A stretch of DNA of 64,000 nt from Zoogloea sp. (lineage in GTDB: Bacteria; Pseudomonadota; Gammaproteobacteria; Burkholderiales; Rhodocyclaceae): NCBI RefSeq assembly GCF_028693495.1, contig NZ_JAQUVG010000004.1, positions 1-64,000 on the forward strand. Direction: 5' to 3'. Of this stretch, positions 52,912-62,653 are shown one piece after another. The position numbers were made by a program, and so were the translations under genes. Under the pieces are notes generated by a model. The model ran no database searches and was not told the origin of the DNA. It worked only from the letters and a program-made list of their open reading frames with translations. The number at the start of each line of letters is the position of its first letter. The first letter of the stretch is position 1.

Positions 52912-53691
52912 ATGGACATCGCGTATACCGTTGCAGGCTTTTCCGTCGGCGCCATCGTCGGCCTCACTGGCGTTGGAGGCGGATCGCTGATGACACCCTT
53001 GCTGGTACTGATGTTTGGCATCAGCCCTTCCGTCGCGGTGGGAACAGATCTGCTCTACGCCGCAATCACCAAAGCCGGGGGCACCCTGGCCCACGGCCTC
53101 AAGGGCACCGTCGACTGGGCCGTGACCCGCCGCCTCGCCTCGGGTAGTATCCCGGCCGCGGCATTGACCCTTGTGGTACTCGGACAATTCGCCCCTGGGG
53201 GAATCGACGGGGCAACCGGCCTGATCAAGTTTTCACTCGGCATTGCACTGCTGCTGACAGCGGTGGCAATCATCTTCCGCAGGCAGATTCAGGACTTTGC
53301 CCTGAAACGCAGCGGTGGAGTGGAAAACCCCCGACGTACCGCGTTGCTGACCGTTGCCACGGGAGCCATCCTGGGCGTGCTGGTGACGATATCGTCAGTG
53401 GGTGCTGGCGCCCTGGGGGTGAGTGCCTTGTTCTTCCTGTACCCCCGTCTGCCCACCCTGCGTATCGTTGGCAGTGACATTGCCCACGCGGTGCCCCTGA
53501 CCCTGGTGGCTGGCATTGGCCACTGGTTCCTCGGCAGCGTGGATTGGTCCCTGCTGGGCAGCCTGCTCATCGGCTCCCTTCCCGGGATCTGGCTGGGCAG
53601 CCATATTTCCACCCGGGTCCCCGACCGGGTGCTGCGTCCGATTCTGGCAACCATGCTGGTGTTGGTAGGCAGCAAGCTGATCGCGGCCTGA
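52912..53691 (+). CDS. TauE/SafE family sulfite exporter/anion permease
   Basis: VGAIVGLTGVGGGSLMTPLLVLMFGISPSVAVGTDLLYAAITK. Confidence 0.92.
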   Translation: MDIAYTVAGFSVGAIVGLTGVGGGSLMTPLLVLMFGISPSVAVGTDLLYAAITKAGGTLAHGLKGTVDWAVTRRLASGSIPAAALTLVVLGQFAPGGIDGATGLIKFSLGIALLLTAVAIIFRRQIQDFALKRSGGVENPRRTALLTVATGAILGVLVTISSVGAGALGVSALFFLYPRLPTLRIVGSDIAHAVPLTLVAGIGHWFLGSVDWSLLGSLLIGSLPGIWLGSHISTRVPDRVLRPILATMLVLVGSKLIAA

Positions 53692-53721
53692 CCGGCCCCT
53701 GAGAACTACCAGGAAAGACCC

Positions 53722-55404
53722 ATGTACCGTTACGACTCCTACGACCAGAAAATTGTCGACGAACGCGTCGCCCAGTTCCGGGACCAGACCCGCCGCTACC
53801 TGGCCGGTGAGCTGACCGACGACGAATTCCGCCCACTGCGCCTGCAAAATGGCCTGTACATCCAGCGCCATGCACCCATGCTGCGGGTCGCCGTGCCTTA
53901 CGGCCTGCTGTCCACCCGTCAGGTACGGAAACTGGCCCACATTGCCCGTAGCTACGACAAGGGCTACACCCACATCACCACGCGCCAGAATTTCCAGTTC
54001 AACTGGCCATCCCTGGAGGCAGTTCCGGAGATCCTGGCTGAACTGGCCAGCGTGGAGATGCATGCCATTCAGACTTCCGGTGCGTGCATCCGCAATATCA
54101 CCTCCGATCCCTTCGCCGGGGTTGCGGGGGATGAATACATCGATCCCCGGCCCTGGTGCGAGGTGCTCCGGCAGTGGAGCACCTTCCACCCGGAATTCGC
54201 CTTCCTGCCCCGCAAGTTCAAGATTGCCGTGAATGGCGCCCGTCAGGATCGCGCCGTCATCCAGTGCCACGACATCGGTCTGGAACTGAAGCGCAACGAG
54301 GCCGGCGAAATCGGCTTCCGGGTGCTGGTGGGCGGCGGCATGGGCCGCACCCCGATCATCGGCGAGGAGATTTCCGACTTCGTGCCCTGGCAGCACATCA
54401 TCACCTACAACGAAGCCATCCTGCGGGTCTACAACCGCCACGGACGACGGGACAACCTGTACAAAGCGCGGATCAAGATCCTGGTCAAGGCACTCGGCAT
54501 CGCCGAGTTCAAGCGGCAGGTGGAGGCGGAATGGGCCTTTACCCGCGGCGGCCCCAGCACCCTGACCGAGGCAGAAGTCACACGGGTGGGAGCCCACTTC
54601 ACCACACCCGCTTACGCCTCCCTGCCTTCAGAGGATGCCGGCTACGCCCAACAGCGGGCAGCCAACGCCGCCTTTGCCGCCTGGACCAAACGCAACGTAC
54701 TGGCCCACAAGGTGCCGGGCTATGCCATCGTGGTGGTGTCCCTCAAGGATCCCAAGCGCGCCCCCGGCGACGTGACCGACAGCCAGCTGGAACGGGTGGC
54801 CGACCTGGCCGACGCCTACAGCTTTGGCGAAATCCGTGCCACCCATGAGCAGAACCTGGTGCTGGCCGACGTGAAGCAGTCGGACCTCTTCGCGGTCTGG
54901 GAACAGCTCCGCAGCGCCAACCTGGCCACCCCCACCTTTGGCCTGCTGACCGACATCATCTGCTGCCCCGGCGGCGATTTCTGCTCCCTGGCCAACGCCA
55001 AGTCCATCCCCATCGCCAACGCCATCCAGGCCCGCTTCGAGGATCTGGACTACCTCTACGACATCGGGGACATCGAGCTCAACATCTCCGGCTGCATGAA
55101 CTCCTGCGGCCACCACCATGTAGGCCACATCGGCATCCTGGGTGTGGATAAGAACGGAGAGGAGTGGTATCAGGTCAGCCTCGGCGGCAGCCAGGGCAAC
55201 CAGACCAGCATCGGCAAGGTCATCGGTCGCTCATTCGCGGCCCACGAAATGCCTGACGTCATCAGCAAGATCATCACCGTCTACCAGGCTGAACGCCAGG
55301 AAGGCGAGCGCTTCATCGAAACTGTCCGCCGGACTGGCCTGGATCCCTTCAAGCTCGGCGTATACGGAGAAGCTGCAGTCAAGGAAAGGAAGCAGAATGC
55401 CTAA
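53722..55404 (+). CDS. cysI: Nitrite/sulfite reductase hemoprotein
   Basis: HITTRQNFQFNWPSLE; CCPGGDFCSLANAKS; ISGCMNSCGHHHVGHIG. Confidence 0.95.
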   Translation: MYRYDSYDQKIVDERVAQFRDQTRRYLAGELTDDEFRPLRLQNGLYIQRHAPMLRVAVPYGLLSTRQVRKLAHIARSYDKGYTHITTRQNFQFNWPSLEAVPEILAELASVEMHAIQTSGACIRNITSDPFAGVAGDEYIDPRPWCEVLRQWSTFHPEFAFLPRKFKIAVNGARQDRAVIQCHDIGLELKRNEAGEIGFRVLVGGGMGRTPIIGEEISDFVPWQHIITYNEAILRVYNRHGRRDNLYKARIKILVKALGIAEFKRQVEAEWAFTRGGPSTLTEAEVTRVGAHFTTPAYASLPSEDAGYAQQRAANAAFAAWTKRNVLAHKVPGYAIVVVSLKDPKRAPGDVTDSQLERVADLADAYSFGEIRATHEQNLVLADVKQSDLFAVWEQLRSANLATPTFGLLTDIICCPGGDFCSLANAKSIPIANAIQARFEDLDYLYDIGDIELNISGCMNSCGHHHVGHIGILGVDKNGEEWYQVSLGGSQGNQTSIGKVIGRSFAAHEMPDVISKIITVYQAERQEGERFIETVRRTGLDPFKLGVYGEAAVKERKQNA

Positions 55405-55921
55405 GCTCATCAAGAACGGCCAGCTGGTCGACGACAACGCCCAGGTCCTCATCCTGGACGAGACCCAGGCACCCGAGGAGCTTTCGCTGCCGGAAGGTCC
55501 GGTGTTCGTTCCCTTCGCCGTCTGGCAAGCCCACAAGGGTCAGCTCTCGGGCCGCCCTGGCCTGGGCGTATGGCTGGACAGCCATGAGGATGTGGCCGAG
55601 CTGGCAGAGGATCTGGGCGAGATCTCCGGTGTCGCCCTCAACTTCCCCAAGTTCACCGATGGCCGGTCTTACTCCGCAGCAGCCCTGCTGCGCACGCGCT
55701 ACGGCTTCAAGGGCGAAATCCGCGCCATCGGCGATGTGCTGCGTGATCAGTTCTTCTTTATGCAGCGCTGCGGTTTCGACACCATTCAACCCAAGGCTGG
55801 CAAGTATTCGGACGCGCAGCTGGAAGCGGCACTGGCGAGCCTGCAGGATTTTTCCACCCCCTACCAGGCCGCGGTGGACCAGCCCGCCCCCCTGTTCCGG
55901 CGCGCCCAGCGCGCGGCCTGA
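55397..55921 (+). CDS. DUF934 domain-containing protein
   Basis: VALNFPKFTDGRSYSAAALLRTRYGFKGEIRAIGDVLRDQFFFMQRCGFD; overlaps cysI stop. Confidence 0.92.
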   Translation: MPKLIKNGQLVDDNAQVLILDETQAPEELSLPEGPVFVPFAVWQAHKGQLSGRPGLGVWLDSHEDVAELAEDLGEISGVALNFPKFTDGRSYSAAALLRTRYGFKGEIRAIGDVLRDQFFFMQRCGFDTIQPKAGKYSDAQLEAALASLQDFSTPYQAAVDQPAPLFRRAQRAA

Positions 55922-55937
55922 CAAGGAGCGCTGATCC

Positions 55938-56663
55938 ATGCATCCCAGCCAGAATCCCAAGCTAGACGACCCGACGCTGATTGCCAGCCTGGAAGCCAAA
56001 GTCGCCCAGCTCAAGGCCGATCTTGCCGCCTGGGCCGCCGAGCTGCCGGCCATCACCATGGCCAACAGCCTCGGCGCCGAGGACATGGTCCTCACCGACG
56101 TGATCTGCACCAGCCGCCTGCCCATCGAGGTCTTCTCCCTCGACACCGGCCGCCTGCCCCTGGAAACCTATGACCTGATGGCCAGGGTCCAGCAGCACTA
56201 CGGCCTCAAGCTCAAGTTCTACTACCCCAAGCATGAGGCCATAGAGCGCTTTACCCGGGAAAACGGCATCAACGCGTTCTACGACAGCGTCGAGCTCCGC
56301 AAGGCGTGCTGCCACGCCCGCAAGGTGGAACCCCTGGGACGGGCACTGCAGGGCAAGCAGGCCTGGATCACCGGTTTGCGTGCCCAGCAATCCACCACCC
56401 GCACAGACCTGCCCAAGCGCGAGCTCGACCAGGGCAACGGCCTCGTCAAGTTCAACCCCCTGGCGGACTGGACGGAAAAGGAAGTCTGGGCCTACATCCG
56501 TCTTCACCAGATACCCTACAACGCCCTGCACGACAAGTTTTACCCCAGCATCGGCTGCGCCCCCTGCACCCGTCCGGTTTCCATCGGCGAGGACGTACGC
56601 GCCGGACGCTGGTGGTGGGAAAATCCCGAGACCAAGGAATGCGGCCTGCACGTCAAGAAGTGA
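55938..56663 (+). CDS. cysH: Phosphoadenylyl/adenylyl-sulfate reductase
   Basis: SLGAEDMVLTDVI; KACCHARKVEPL; YPSIGCAPCTRPV (Fe-S type Cys pairs). Confidence 0.94.
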   Translation: MHPSQNPKLDDPTLIASLEAKVAQLKADLAAWAAELPAITMANSLGAEDMVLTDVICTSRLPIEVFSLDTGRLPLETYDLMARVQQHYGLKLKFYYPKHEAIERFTRENGINAFYDSVELRKACCHARKVEPLGRALQGKQAWITGLRAQQSTTRTDLPKRELDQGNGLVKFNPLADWTEKEVWAYIRLHQIPYNALHDKFYPSIGCAPCTRPVSIGEDVRAGRWWWENPETKECGLHVKK

Positions 56664-56696
56664 CGGGCGCCCAGAACAACGAAAACGAGTAAAGCA

Positions 56697-57632
56697 ATGT
56701 CGACGCTCACCAAGCAAACCCTGAGCCACCTGGACTGGCTCGAATCGGAAGCCATCCACATCATGCGTGAAGTGGCCGGCCAGTGCAGCAATCCAGTGCT
56801 GCTGTTCTCCGGCGGCAAGGATTCCATCTGCATGCTGCGGATCGCTGAAAAAGCCTTCCGCCCAGGCAAGTTTCCGTTTCCCCTGATGCACATCGACACC
56901 GGTCACAACTACAAGGAAGTGGTCGAGTTCCGTGACAAGCGCGCAACGGAGCTGGGTGAACGCCTGATCGTCCGCTCGGTGGAAGATTCCATGAAGCGCG
57001 GCACCGTGGTGCTCAAGCATGAGAACGAGTCCCGCAACAAGCACCAGTCGGTGACCCTGCTGGAAGCCATCGAGGAATTCGGTTTCGATGCCTGTATCGG
57101 CGGCGCCCGCCGGGACGAAGAAAAAGCCCGCGCCAAGGAGCGGATCATGAGCTTCCGCGACGAGTTCGGCCAATGGGACCCGAAGAACCAGCGCCCTGAG
57201 CTGTGGAACCTCTACAACGCCCGCAGCCACAAGGGTGAAAACATCCGCGCCTTCCCGATCAGCAACTGGACCGAGATGGACGTGTGGCAGTACATCGAGC
57301 GTGAAGGCCTTGAGCTGCCCTCCATCTACTTCGCCCACACCCGTCCGGTGGTCATGCGGCAAGGCGCCATCGTGCCAGTCAATGTGCCCTTGATGAGCGG
57401 CGAGCTGACCAACCTGCCGAAGGCCGGCGAGGAGATCATCGACCTGCAGGTCCGTTTCCGGACCGTGGGCGACATCTCATGCACCGCGCCCGTCGAGTCG
57501 GACGCCGACACCGTGGAGAAGATCGTCATAGAGACAGCGACCACCACCATCACCGAGCGCGGCGCGACTCGTCTGGATGACCAGACCAGCGACGCCTCCA
57601 TGGAACAACGCAAGAAAGAAGGTTACTTCTGA
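56697..57632 (+). CDS. cysD: Sulfate adenylyltransferase subunit 2
   Basis: VLLFSGGKDSICMLRIAEKAFRPGKFPFPLMHIDTGHNY. Confidence 0.96.
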   Translation: MSTLTKQTLSHLDWLESEAIHIMREVAGQCSNPVLLFSGGKDSICMLRIAEKAFRPGKFPFPLMHIDTGHNYKEVVEFRDKRATELGERLIVRSVEDSMKRGTVVLKHENESRNKHQSVTLLEAIEEFGFDACIGGARRDEEKARAKERIMSFRDEFGQWDPKNQRPELWNLYNARSHKGENIRAFPISNWTEMDVWQYIEREGLELPSIYFAHTRPVVMRQGAIVPVNVPLMSGELTNLPKAGEEIIDLQVRFRTVGDISCTAPVESDADTVEKIVIETATTTITERGATRLDDQTSDASMEQRKKEGYF

Positions 57633-58903
57633 TGACCGCCCAAGTTGAAGACCACGGCCTGCTGCGCTTCCTCACCTGCGGCTCCGTGGATGACGGCAAG
57701 AGCACCCTGATCGGCCGCCTGCTGTTCGACACCAAGACCATCCTGGCCGACACCCTGACGGCCATTGAACGCACCTCCAGCAAGCGCGGCCTGACCGCCG
57801 TGGATCTGTCCCTGCTCACGGATGGCCTGCAGGCGGAGCGCGAGCAGGGCATCACCATTGACGTGGCCTATCGCTATTTCTCGACCGGCACCCGCAAGTA
57901 CATCATCGCCGACGCACCGGGCCACGAGCAGTACACCCGCAACATGGTCACTGCGGCCTCCACCGCCAACCTCGCCATCATCCTGATTGACGCACGCAAG
58001 GGCGTGCTCACCCAGACCCGCCGCCACAGCTATCTGGCCAAGCTGGTGGGCATTCCCCACGTGGTGGTCGCTGTCAACAAGATGGACCTCGTCGATTACG
58101 ATCAGGCCACCTACGAACGGATCGTGGCCGAATACCAGGCTTTTGCCGAGCAGATCGGCCTCGACGACGTACGCTTCATTCCCTTGTCGGCCCTCGTCGG
58201 CGACATGATTGTGGATCGGGGCGAGCGCCTGGACTGGTACCAGGGCCCAACCCTGATCGACATCCTCGAAGCAGCCCCCGCCGCCCACACCGAGAAGGCT
58301 GAAAGCTTCCGCTTTCCGGTTCAGTATGTGTGCCGCCCACAGGCCTCCGACAACCCCGAACTGCATGATTACCGCGGCTTCATGGGGCGAGTCGAGTCCG
58401 GCGAGATCAAGGTGGGGGACAGCGTCACCGTGCTGCCCAACGGGCGCACCAGCAAGATCAAGGACATCCAGCTCTACGGACAGTCCATCGGCAAGGCCAT
58501 CCACGAACAGTCTGTGACGGTGCTTCTGGAAGACGAAATCGACATCTCCCGGGGTGACATGATCGTCAACAGCGATGAGGTGCCCGTGCAGTCCAAGCAG
58601 GTAGACGCCATGGTCTGCTGGCTGTCCGAAACCCCGCTATCGCCGGCCCGGACCTACTGGCTGCGCCACACAACCCGGGAAGTGAAGGCCAAAGTGGCAA
58701 GCATTTCCCACCGGGTGGACATCAATTCCCTGGCCAATGAGAGCGCTGCCACCCTGGCGATGAACGACATCGCCAGAGTCACCCTCAAGCTGGCCCAACC
58801 TATTTTTGCCGACAACTACGAGGCTTCACGCGCCACTGGCGCCTTCATCCTGATCGACGAATCCACCAACAACACGGTGGGCGCTGGCATGATCGCCAGC
58901 TGA
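57632..58903 (+). CDS. cysN: Sulfate adenylyltransferase subunit 1
   Basis: LTCGSVDDGKSTLIGRLLFD; DAPGHEQYTRNM; NKMDLVD; ends without a CysC kinase domain. Confidence 0.96.
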   Translation: MTAQVEDHGLLRFLTCGSVDDGKSTLIGRLLFDTKTILADTLTAIERTSSKRGLTAVDLSLLTDGLQAEREQGITIDVAYRYFSTGTRKYIIADAPGHEQYTRNMVTAASTANLAIILIDARKGVLTQTRRHSYLAKLVGIPHVVVAVNKMDLVDYDQATYERIVAEYQAFAEQIGLDDVRFIPLSALVGDMIVDRGERLDWYQGPTLIDILEAAPAAHTEKAESFRFPVQYVCRPQASDNPELHDYRGFMGRVESGEIKVGDSVTVLPNGRTSKIKDIQLYGQSIGKAIHEQSVTVLLEDEIDISRGDMIVNSDEVPVQSKQVDAMVCWLSETPLSPARTYWLRHTTREVKAKVASISHRVDINSLANESAATLAMNDIARVTLKLAQPIFADNYEASRATGAFILIDESTNNTVGAGMIAS

Positions 58904-58912
58904 AAAGGGCCT

Positions 58913-58949
58913 GCAGCAAGGCACGGTCAAGGTCATCGAGCCTTGCTGC
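58913..58949. terminator. Stem-loop after cysN
   Basis: GCAGCAAGGC / GCCTTGCTGC perfect 10-bp stem, 17-nt loop, no T tract. Confidence 0.45.
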
Positions 58950-59019
58950 GGATCACCCTGACACCGGGCATTTCAAACACATTCGTGAGGCTGCTCGAGC
59001 CGTTCAAGCGCTCACGACC

Positions 59020-59420
59020 CTCCGCTCAATCGGGATAAGAGCAGTCAGATTATCTGACCACCCCCTCCCGCCCCCCCATGCGGGTCCGTACCGGGCGCTT
59101 GGAATGGTTGAGGCAGTCCGCAGGCAAATCCTAGGGCACACCCCTGGTTACGCCAGTTCCAGTTGGGCAAGGTTGATTGCCTGGCTCCCGGAGCATTGAG
59201 GGTGGATACATGCGAGCTTTGGGTTAATGAACATCTGAGACTCCCCGCTCTCGACAACTCGGGTGCTCCACCTCCCATTCCTTCAGCCCTTCACCCCAAG
59301 ATGGCCACCCACCACTGTGGCCTCTGCATGAGTTCTCTATCCACTTCACTTCGTCGCTGTGACCAACCTGCAGCCGGCCTTACACCCGGAGGAAGGCGCC
59401 CATACTGGGCGCGCACCAAA
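59020..59420 (-). mobile_element. Possible degraded group II intron or other non-coding mobile remnant
   Basis: Minus strand contains CCCGGTACGGACCCGCATGGGGGGG and GGGAGGGGGTGGTCAGATAATCTGACTGCTCTTATCCCGATT, resembling intron 3' end structure; no coding sequence. Confidence 0.3.
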
Positions 59421-59422
59421 GC

Positions 59423-59448
59423 AAGAAGCCGGCTTACGCCGGCTTCTT
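59423..59448. terminator. Terminator of the rplQ operon
   Basis: AAGAAGCCGGC-TTAC-GCCGGCTTCTT perfect 11-bp stem. Confidence 0.85.
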
Positions 59449-59473
59449 GAAATACATTTTCAGTACCACTCGA

Positions 59474-59875
59474 TCAGGCAGCGACCTGCTCGGTATCCTG
59501 GGCAGCTACTTCACCTTCGGGGCGATCCAGAAGTTCAACGAACGCCATCGGAGCATTGTCGCCATCACGGAAACCGCACTTCAGGATGCGCAGGTATCCA
59601 CCGTTGCGGGTGGAGAAACGCTGACCCAGCTCGTCAAAAATCTTGACGACCATCTCGCGATCGCGGAGACGGTCAAAGGCAAGACGACGATTCGCCAGGC
59701 TCGGCTTCTTGCCGAGGGTGATCAAGGGCTCAACCACTTTGCGAAGCTCCTTGGCTTTGGGCAGCGTGGTCTTGATGACCTCGTGCCTCAGCAGGGAGTT
59801 CGCCATGTTGCGCAACATCGCCTGACGGTGCGCGCTGGTGCGGTTGAGCTTGCGAAGACCATTACGGTGACGCAT
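59474..59875 (-). CDS. rplQ: 50S ribosomal protein L17
   Basis: [54 protein letters not shown]. Confidence 0.99.
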   Translation of the reverse strand: MRHRNGLRKLNRTSAHRQAMLRNMANSLLRHEVIKTTLPKAKELRKVVEPLITLGKKPSLANRRLAFDRLRDREMVVKIFDELGQRFSTRNGGYLRILKCGFRDGDNAPMAFVELLDRPEGEVAAQDTEQVAA

Positions 59876-59901
59876 TTGTTATTACCTCTTCTTCGTTACG
59901 C

Positions 59902-60888
59902 TCAACCGAGCTTTTCCAGCCCGGCCGGCGGCCAGTTTTCAAGTTTCATGCCCAGCGTGAGACCACGCGAGGCGAGGACTTCCTTGATCTCGTTCAGCGA
60001 CTTCCGGCCCAGATTCGGGGTCTTGAGCAATTCGGTCTCGGTGCGCTGGATCAGATCACCGATGTAATAGATGTTCTCGGCCTTGAGACAATTCGCAGAA
60101 CGAACAGTCAGCTCGAGATCATCAACCGGACGCAGCAGGATCGGATCAATTGCCGGGGCCTTGGGCGCTTCAACCGCCGTAGGCGTACCTTCCAGATCGG
60201 CAAACACGGACAACTGGTCCATCAGAACCCGTGCCGCAAAACGGACTGCTTCCTCAGGATCCACTGCACCGTTGGTCTCGATGTCGAGAACCAGCCTGTC
60301 CAGATCAGTACGCTGCTCCACACGGGCGCTCTCAACAGCATAGCTGACGCGACGAACCGGACTGAACGAAGCATCCAGTACAACGCGGCCAATGGTCTTG
60401 GTTTCGCCAGCAGCAGGACGCTGGTTGCCAGGAACGTAACCACGTCCCTGCTCAACCTTCACCTGCAGGTCAAGCTTACCGCCAGGCGCGAGGTGAGCAA
60501 TCACATGGTCCGGATTGATCACTTCAACGTCGTGAGGCACCTCGATGTCGGCTGCAGTGACCACACCCTCACCGGACTTGGCAAGGGACAGCGTGACTTC
60601 GTTGCGACCATGCACCTTGAGGACGACGCCCTTCAGGTTCAGCAGCAGGTCGACAACGTCTTCCCGCACACCATCCAGCGTCGAGTACTCATGCAGTACG
60701 CCCTCGATCGACACCTCGGTCGGCGCGTAGCCCGGCAGCGACGACAGCAGAATCCGGCGGAGTGCATTGCCAAGGGTATGACCGAAGCCGCGTTCAAACG
60801 GCTCCATGGTCACACGGGCATGCACCGGCGAAACGTTCTGCACCTCGATGATGCGCGGTTTCAGCAGAGCATTACTTTGCATCGACAA
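59902..60888 (-). CDS. rpoA: DNA-directed RNA polymerase subunit alpha
   Basis: [28 protein letters not shown]; alpha-CTD present. Confidence 0.99.
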   Translation of the reverse strand: MSMQSNALLKPRIIEVQNVSPVHARVTMEPFERGFGHTLGNALRRILLSSLPGYAPTEVSIEGVLHEYSTLDGVREDVVDLLLNLKGVVLKVHGRNEVTLSLAKSGEGVVTAADIEVPHDVEVINPDHVIAHLAPGGKLDLQVKVEQGRGYVPGNQRPAAGETKTIGRVVLDASFSPVRRVSYAVESARVEQRTDLDRLVLDIETNGAVDPEEAVRFAARVLMDQLSVFADLEGTPTAVEAPKAPAIDPILLRPVDDLELTVRSANCLKAENIYYIGDLIQRTETELLKTPNLGRKSLNEIKEVLASRGLTLGMKLENWPPAGLEKLG

Positions 60889-60924
60889 TCCTTCTATAGA
60901 GCCGCGCCAGAGGCGCGACCGCCA

Positions 60925-61554
60925 TTAACGCGAATACAGTTCGACGACCAGACCTTCATTCAGGGTCGGGGGCAGTTCCGCGCGCTGCGGATAAGCCTTG
61001 AACGTACCCTTGCCGGACTTGATATCCACCGCCAGCCACTCGGGGAAGCCCCGGGCCTCGGCAGCCTCAAGGGCAGCCTTGACACGCAGCTGGTTGCGAG
61101 CGGTATCGGTCAGGGTGATCTCATCACCCGGACGAACGGTATAGGAAGGGATGTTCACGCGCTTGCCGTTAACCAGTACGCCGTTGTGACGGACAACCTG
61201 GCGAGCTTCGGCACGGGAAGCACCAAAACCCATACGGTAAGCAACTGCATCCAGACGGCCTTCGAGGAGCTGGAGCAGGTTTTCACCCGTCTGGCCCTTG
61301 CGGCGATCAGCTTCAGCGTAAGTCTTGCGGAACTGACGCTCGAGAACACCATAGACACGACGGATCTTCTGCTTTTCACGCAGCTGAACGCCATAACCGG
61401 ACAAACGCTGGCCAGACTTCTGGCCGTGCTGACCAGGAGCGTAAGACCGGCGCTCAATCGCGCACTTGTCAGTAAAGCATTTTTCGCCCTTCAGAAAGAG
61501 CTTCTCACCCTCGCGGCGGCACTGACGGCACTTGGGGTCAAGATTACGAGCCAC
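60925..61554 (-). CDS. rpsD: 30S ribosomal protein S4
   Basis: [12 protein letters not shown]4 RNA-binding domain. Confidence 0.99.
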   Translation of the reverse strand: MARNLDPKCRQCRREGEKLFLKGEKCFTDKCAIERRSYAPGQHGQKSGQRLSGYGVQLREKQKIRRVYGVLERQFRKTYAEADRRKGQTGENLLQLLEGRLDAVAYRMGFGASRAEARQVVRHNGVLVNGKRVNIPSYTVRPGDEITLTDTARNQLRVKAALEAAEARGFPEWLAVDIKSGKGTFKAYPQRAELPPTLNEGLVVELYSR

Positions 61555-61568
61555 TGTTCAACTCCTTG

Positions 61569-61958
61569 TCAGATACGACGCTTCTTCGGCGGACGGCAGC
61601 CGTTGTGCGGAATCGGGGTGATATCGGTGATCGTGGTGATCTTGATACCCAGCGCGTTCAGCGCCCGAACACTGGACTCACGACCAGGACCAGGGCCCTT
61701 GACGCGAACTTCCAGATTCTTGATGCCGCACTCGACGGCCACCTTGCCAGCCGCTTCAGCAGCGACCTGGGCAGCAAACGGGGTGCTCTTGCGGGAGCCC
61801 TTGAAGCCGGCGCCACCGGAGGTAGCCCACGACAGCGCGTTGCCCTGGCGATCGGTGATCGTGATGATCGTGTTATTGAAGGAAGCATGAACGTGAGCGA
61901 TGCCCTCGGCCACGTTCTTCTTGATCTTCTTGCGAACCTTCGCAGCAGTCTTTGCCAT
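61569..61958 (-). CDS. rpsK: 30S ribosomal protein S11
   Basis: [46 protein letters not shown]. Confidence 0.99.
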   Translation of the reverse strand: MAKTAAKVRKKIKKNVAEGIAHVHASFNNTIITITDRQGNALSWATSGGAGFKGSRKSTPFAAQVAAEAAGKVAVECGIKNLEVRVKGPGPGRESSVRALNALGIKITTITDITPIPHNGCRPPKKRRI

Positions 61959-61971
61959 GTTTTATCCCTGA

Positions 61972-62334
61972 TTACTTCTTGCCGGCGATCGCCTTGCGCG
62001 GCCCCTTGCGGGTGCGGGCGTTCGTACGAGTACGCTGGCCACGAAGGGGCAAACCACGGCGATGGCGGACCCCGCGATAGCACCCCAGATCCATGAGGCG
62101 CTTGATACTCATCGTCACTTCACGACGCAGATCACCTTCAACGGTGAACTTCGCGACTTCGTCGCGCAGTCGTTCCATGTCGGATTCGGTCAGATCCTTG
62201 ATCTTTGTAGAGCGGGCCACAGTGGCCGCATCACAGATCTGTTGCGCACGAGTGCGTCCGATACCGAAAATCGCAGTAAGAGCGATTTCCGTGTGCTTAT
62301 GATTGGGAATGTTTACCCCTGCAATGCGGGCCAT
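61972..62334 (-). CDS. rpsM: 30S ribosomal protein S13
   Basis: [34 protein letters not shown]. Confidence 0.99.
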   Translation of the reverse strand: MARIAGVNIPNHKHTEIALTAIFGIGRTRAQQICDAATVARSTKIKDLTESDMERLRDEVAKFTVEGDLRREVTMSIKRLMDLGCYRGVRHRRGLPLRGQRTRTNARTRKGPRKAIAGKK

Positions 62335-62387
62335 GCGTTCACCCCAGAATGCTAAACATTAAATTATAAAGAATGCGGGTGACCGCA

Positions 62388-62501
62388 TCAACCCTGGCGC
62401 TGCTTATGACGCGGATCGGTACAGATCACACGCACAACACCCTTGCGACGGACAATTTTGCAGTTCCTGCAAAGCCGCTTGACCGATGCTTGAACTCTCA
62501 T
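62388..62501 (-). CDS. rpmJ: 50S ribosomal protein L36
   Basis: Manual translation [37 protein letters not shown] (37 aa), missing from the ORF track because of size. Confidence 0.97.
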   Translation of the reverse strand: MRVQASVKRLCRNCKIVRRKGVVRVICTDPRHKQRQG

Positions 62502-62525
62502 TTCTTGCTCCTAACAACTATTCTG

Positions 62526-62649
62526 TTATTTCGCTCGGAAAACGATCCGGGCTCCACTCAAATTCCACGGCGTCACAACCTTCAAGCTTGTTACCAGGAA
62601 GATTCTCGGTGACCTGAACCAGCATCACGACGCCACCTTCCTTCGACAG
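62526..62649 (-). pseudogene. infA: Truncated, frameshifted translation initiation factor IF-1 remnant
   Basis: Minus strand CTG TCG AAG GAA... gives (L)SKEGGVVMLVQVTENLPGNKLEG in one frame and KVVTPWNLSGARIVFRAK* in the next, matching IF-1 N-terminus (MSKE...VTENLPN) and C-terminus (TPYDL..ARIVFRAK*). Confidence 0.85.
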
Positions 62650-62653
62650 GAGC

